From Lachnospiraceae bacterium (GTDB taxonomy: Bacteria; Bacillota; Clostridia; Lachnospirales; Lachnospiraceae), in contig JAFRRM010000015.1 in NCBI GenBank assembly GCA_017428105.1, forward strand, positions 62,001 to 126,000: a stretch of 64,000 bases of DNA, given 5' to 3'. Position numbers and translations under genes: made by a program. Below are positions 61,531-64,000 of this stretch, in pieces. Position 1 is the first letter of the stretch; every line of letters begins with the position of its first letter. The notes below the pieces were generated by a model. The model was not told where the DNA came from, made no database searches, and worked only from the letters and a program-made list of their open reading frames with translations.

Positions 61531-63231
61531 GTGGCTACCTATCAATTGAATGCTTCCCGGCTGATGAGCCTGTTCCTTTCGGGAGCGGCCACGCTGGAAG
61601 CGAATAAGAACTGGATCAATGATTTGAACGTGTTCCCGGTGCCGGACGGCGATACGGGAACGAATATGACCATGACGGTCTCGTCCGCCGTCAAGGAACT
61701 GGGCAAGCTGAGCGACCCGGACATGCAGGCCGTGGCGAAAGCCATTTCCTTCGGATCCCTGCGCGGCGCCCGCGGCAACAGCGGCGTCATCCTGTCCCAG
61801 CTGTTCCGCGGCTTCTGCAAAGTGGTGCAGGAGCAGTCCTATCTGGACGTCAACAACCTCTCCGAAGCGGTGAACAAGGCCGTGGAGACCGCGTATAAAG
61901 CGGTCATGAAGCCCAAGGAGGGCACGATCCTGACCGTGGCCCGCGGCATGGCCGAATACTGGACGGAGAACGCGCCGAACGTGACCGACCTGGAAGCCCT
62001 GCTGGCGGATACCGTCAGACACGGGGAGGCCGTGCTGGCGCAGACGCCGGAAATGCTGCCCGTGCTGAAGGAAGCCGGCGTGGTGGACTCCGGCGGCCAG
62101 GGCCTGATCGTCTTCCTGAAGGGCGCCTATTCCTGCCTGATGGGGCAGGAGATCGCGGCGGCGGCTCCGGCCGGCGTGGCTTCCGACGGCTCCCTGAGCC
62201 ATGAAGAAGTCAGGGTCAACAACGAGAACCTGGGCGAGATCACCTTCGGCTACTGCACGGAATTCCTGATCAACTTGACACGGCCCATGACGGAAGAGGA
62301 AGAGCACGGCTTCAAGAGCTATCTGGAAAGCCTGGGCGATTCCATCGTCATGGTGGCGGACGAAGAGATCTGCAAGGTCCACGTCCATACCAACGATCCC
62401 GGCCTGGCCATCCAGAAGGCGCTCACCTTCGGCGGCCTGACCAACATGAAGATCGACAACATGCGCTTCGAGCATGAGGAAAAACTGATCCGCGACGCTT
62501 CCCGCATCGCGGCGGCCGCCAAAGCCGAGGTCAAGGCGGAACCGCAGGAGATCAGCCGGGAGAACTGGAAGGAAGTCGGCTTCGTGGTCACCGCGGCGGG
62601 CAAAGGCCTGGCGGAGATCTTCCGGAGCCTGAACACGGACGTCGTGGTGGAAGGCGGCCAGACCATGAACCCCAGCACGGAAGACCTGCTGGATGCCATC
62701 GGCAAAGTGCCGGCCCACACCGTGTTCGTCTTCCCGAACAACAAGAACATCGTCCTGGCGGCGCAGCAGGCCCGGGAAATGACCCAGGACAAGAAGGTCA
62801 TCGTGATCCCCACGGCCACGATCCCCGAAGGCATCAGCTGCCTGGTGAGCTACGACCAGAGCGCGACTCCCGAGGAGAACGAGCAGCAGATGATGGAAGT
62901 GCGCCAGACCGTGCGCAGCGCCGAAGTGACGTACTCCGTGCGCGCCACGACCATCAGCGGCAAGAAGATCCGCAAGGGCGACGTGATGGGCCTGGGCGGC
63001 CCGGACGGCCTCTACGCGGTAGGCCGCAAGCTTCACGACGTCACGGTGGAAACGGTGGCGGCCATGATGCATGAGGACGCGAGCGTGATCTCCGTCTACT
63101 CCGGCGCAGACGTGACCGATCTGGAAGCGGGCAAGCTGGCCGACGCCCTGACCCGGGAATATCCGGGCTGCGACGTCGAACTGTACCGGGGCGACCAGCC
63201 GGTCTACTACTACATCATTTCGGTGGAATGA
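61531..63231 (+). CDS. DAK2-domain protein, FakA/YloV-like
   Basis: A 566-residue protein with an N-terminal DAK2 kinase domain (NVFPVPDGDTGTNMTMTV, with the metal-binding Asp residues; RGARGNSGVILSQLFRGF) and a C-terminal DegV-like-partner part. Relatives phosphorylate fatty acids bound to FakB (DegV) proteins; no fakB gene is in the window. The start is GTG at 61531 with GGGAGGAAG before it. recG follows, as in many Bacillota. Confidence 0.93.
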   Translation: MATYQLNASRLMSLFLSGAATLEANKNWINDLNVFPVPDGDTGTNMTMTVSSAVKELGKLSDPDMQAVAKAISFGSLRGARGNSGVILSQLFRGFCKVVQEQSYLDVNNLSEAVNKAVETAYKAVMKPKEGTILTVARGMAEYWTENAPNVTDLEALLADTVRHGEAVLAQTPEMLPVLKEAGVVDSGGQGLIVFLKGAYSCLMGQEIAAAAPAGVASDGSLSHEEVRVNNENLGEITFGYCTEFLINLTRPMTEEEEHGFKSYLESLGDSIVMVADEEICKVHVHTNDPGLAIQKALTFGGLTNMKIDNMRFEHEEKLIRDASRIAAAAKAEVKAEPQEISRENWKEVGFVVTAAGKGLAEIFRSLNTDVVVEGGQTMNPSTEDLLDAIGKVPAHTVFVFPNNKNIVLAAQQAREMTQDKKVIVIPTATIPEGISCLVSYDQSATPEENEQQMMEVRQTVRSAEVTYSVRATTISGKKIRKGDVMGLGGPDGLYAVGRKLHDVTVETVAAMMHEDASVISVYSGADVTDLEAGKLADALTREYPGCDVELYRGDQPVYYYIISVE

Positions 63232-63309
63232 TCCGAAACAGAAATCAGAACTGACGATACGGGCAAGGGGGCTTCCTTTGTCCGTATTTTGCAACAAGGA
63301 GCGTTTTGC

Positions 63310-64000
63310 ATGGACTGGGAACAGATCCCCGTGAGAAAACTGGACGGGATAGGACCGCAGACCGCGCTGGCCCTGGAAAAACTGGGGATCGGCCGGCTGG
63401 GGGACCTGCTGCGCTATTATCCCGCGGATTACGAACGGTACGAAGCGCCGATCCCCGTCCGGGACGCAGCGCCCGGCCGCTTCTGCGTCGTCCGCGCGAC
63501 CGTGGACACCGCGCCTTCTTCCTACGGTTTCGGCAAAAACACGATCGTTTCCTTCCGTGTGCGGGACCGCAGCGGTACCCTGCACGTCAGTTATTTTCAT
63601 GCGCCTTACCTGAAAAGCAGCATCCATAAATACGACGAACGCGTTTTCCGCGGCCGCGTACGCGACGGCGGGAAATACGGACTGAGCATGGACCAGCCGG
63701 AGATGTTCGCTCCCGCGGATTATGAAAAACTGCAGGGGAGCATCCGCCCGGTCTACAGCCTGCCCGCCGGCCTGAGCCGGAAGCGCTTCCGGAGCGCGAT
63801 GGAGCAGGCCCTGCGCTATGCGGACAACTGGCCGGAGGTCCTGCCGCCGGAGTATCTGCCCGCCGGTCTGCCCGGCAGTGCGGAAGCCATCCGGCAGATC
63901 CACTTCCCGGACTCCGTGAGCCGGCTCGAGCAGGCGCGCAGCCGCCTGGTGCTGGAAGAGTTCACCGCGTTCATCCTGCGCGTCCGCCTCATGCGGCGCG
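63310..64000 (+). CDS. recG: ATP-dependent DNA helicase RecG, 5' part
   Basis: The first 230 residues, cut by the window end. The N-terminal wedge domain is typical (VRKLDGIGPQTALALEKLGI, DLLRYYPADYERYE, VYSLPAGLSRKRFRSAMEQA). RecG remodels stalled replication forks. The helicase motifs lie outside the window. AAGGAG precedes the ATG. Confidence 0.95.
   Translation, partial: MDWEQIPVRKLDGIGPQTALALEKLGIGRLGDLLRYYPADYERYEAPIPVRDAAPGRFCVVRATVDTAPSSYGFGKNTIVSFRVRDRSGTLHVSYFHAPYLKSSIHKYDERVFRGRVRDGGKYGLSMDQPEMFAPADYEKLQGSIRPVYSLPAGLSRKRFRSAMEQALRYADNWPEVLPPEYLPAGLPGSAEAIRQIHFPDSVSRLEQARSRLVLEEFTAFILRVRLMRR

Overview
The window looks like a chromosomal segment from a GC-rich, low-diderm-signal member of the Bacillota, most likely a gut-type Clostridia. 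The grounds are a PolC-type replicase, SepF, an Asp23/DAK2 pair, DUF1292, a GerW/YtfJ sporulation protein, a four-cysteine L28, MEP-pathway isoprenoid genes and long head-to-tail operons with overlapping stops and starts. No rRNA, tRNA, CRISPR array, prophage or intact transposon was seen. The genus cannot be named from the sequence alone.

Layout. 1-3.7 kb: a heterodimeric ABC exporter. 3.8-6.5 kb (minus): a membrane-bound XRE regulator flanked by two copies of a short repeat, a PaaI-like thioesterase and an E2-fold acyltransferase homologue whose HRxxDG active site is changed. 6.6-16 kb: pyrH-frr-uppS-cdsA-rseP-ispG-polC, the usual order but without dxr; PolC lacks the inserted 3'-5' exonuclease domain. 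16-17.8 kb: a GH13 alpha-glucosidase. 17.9-22.7 kb: an AT-rich accessory island with an ECF sigma factor, its probable membrane anti-sigma, a secreted protein, a decayed second copy of the sigma promoter, leader and start, a remnant of an S8 peptidase, a truncated IS3 orfA and a membrane gene that has lost its start. 22.8-26.8 kb: HU, a PflX-type radical SAM protein overlapping a TPR/XRE regulator, and a PLP lyase.

26.8-39.6 kb is an envelope and division region: radC, mreC, mreD, a large PBP2, minD and rodA (no mreB, minC or minE at the expected places), then a small P-loop protein, a HlyD-like membrane protein, sepF, lspA, an RluD-type synthase, an amidase lipoprotein and thpR. 39.7-45 kb (minus): a P-type ATPase, a YwrD-like gamma-glutamyltransferase and a multi-helix membrane protein. 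45.2-48.6 kb: gltX and a UvrD-like helicase. 48.6-54.8 kb (minus): DUF1292, ychF and a three-gene glycosylation cluster (GT2, GtrA flippase, YfhO) with its own promoter. 55-60 kb: gmk, rpoZ with a long acidic tail, rimO, pgsA, an unknown protein, DUF2953 and gerW. 60-64 kb: rpmB, a TetR regulator, Asp23, a DAK2/FakA-like protein and the start of recG.

The most notable observations are the exonuclease-less PolC, the ECF locus with duplicated promoter and a possible ribosome-site hairpin switch, the missing mreB/minC/minE, the DUF2953 gene without a normal start (ATA start or -1 slip on a G run), the altered E2 active site, and the uncharacterised P-loop/HlyD-like pair upstream of sepF.
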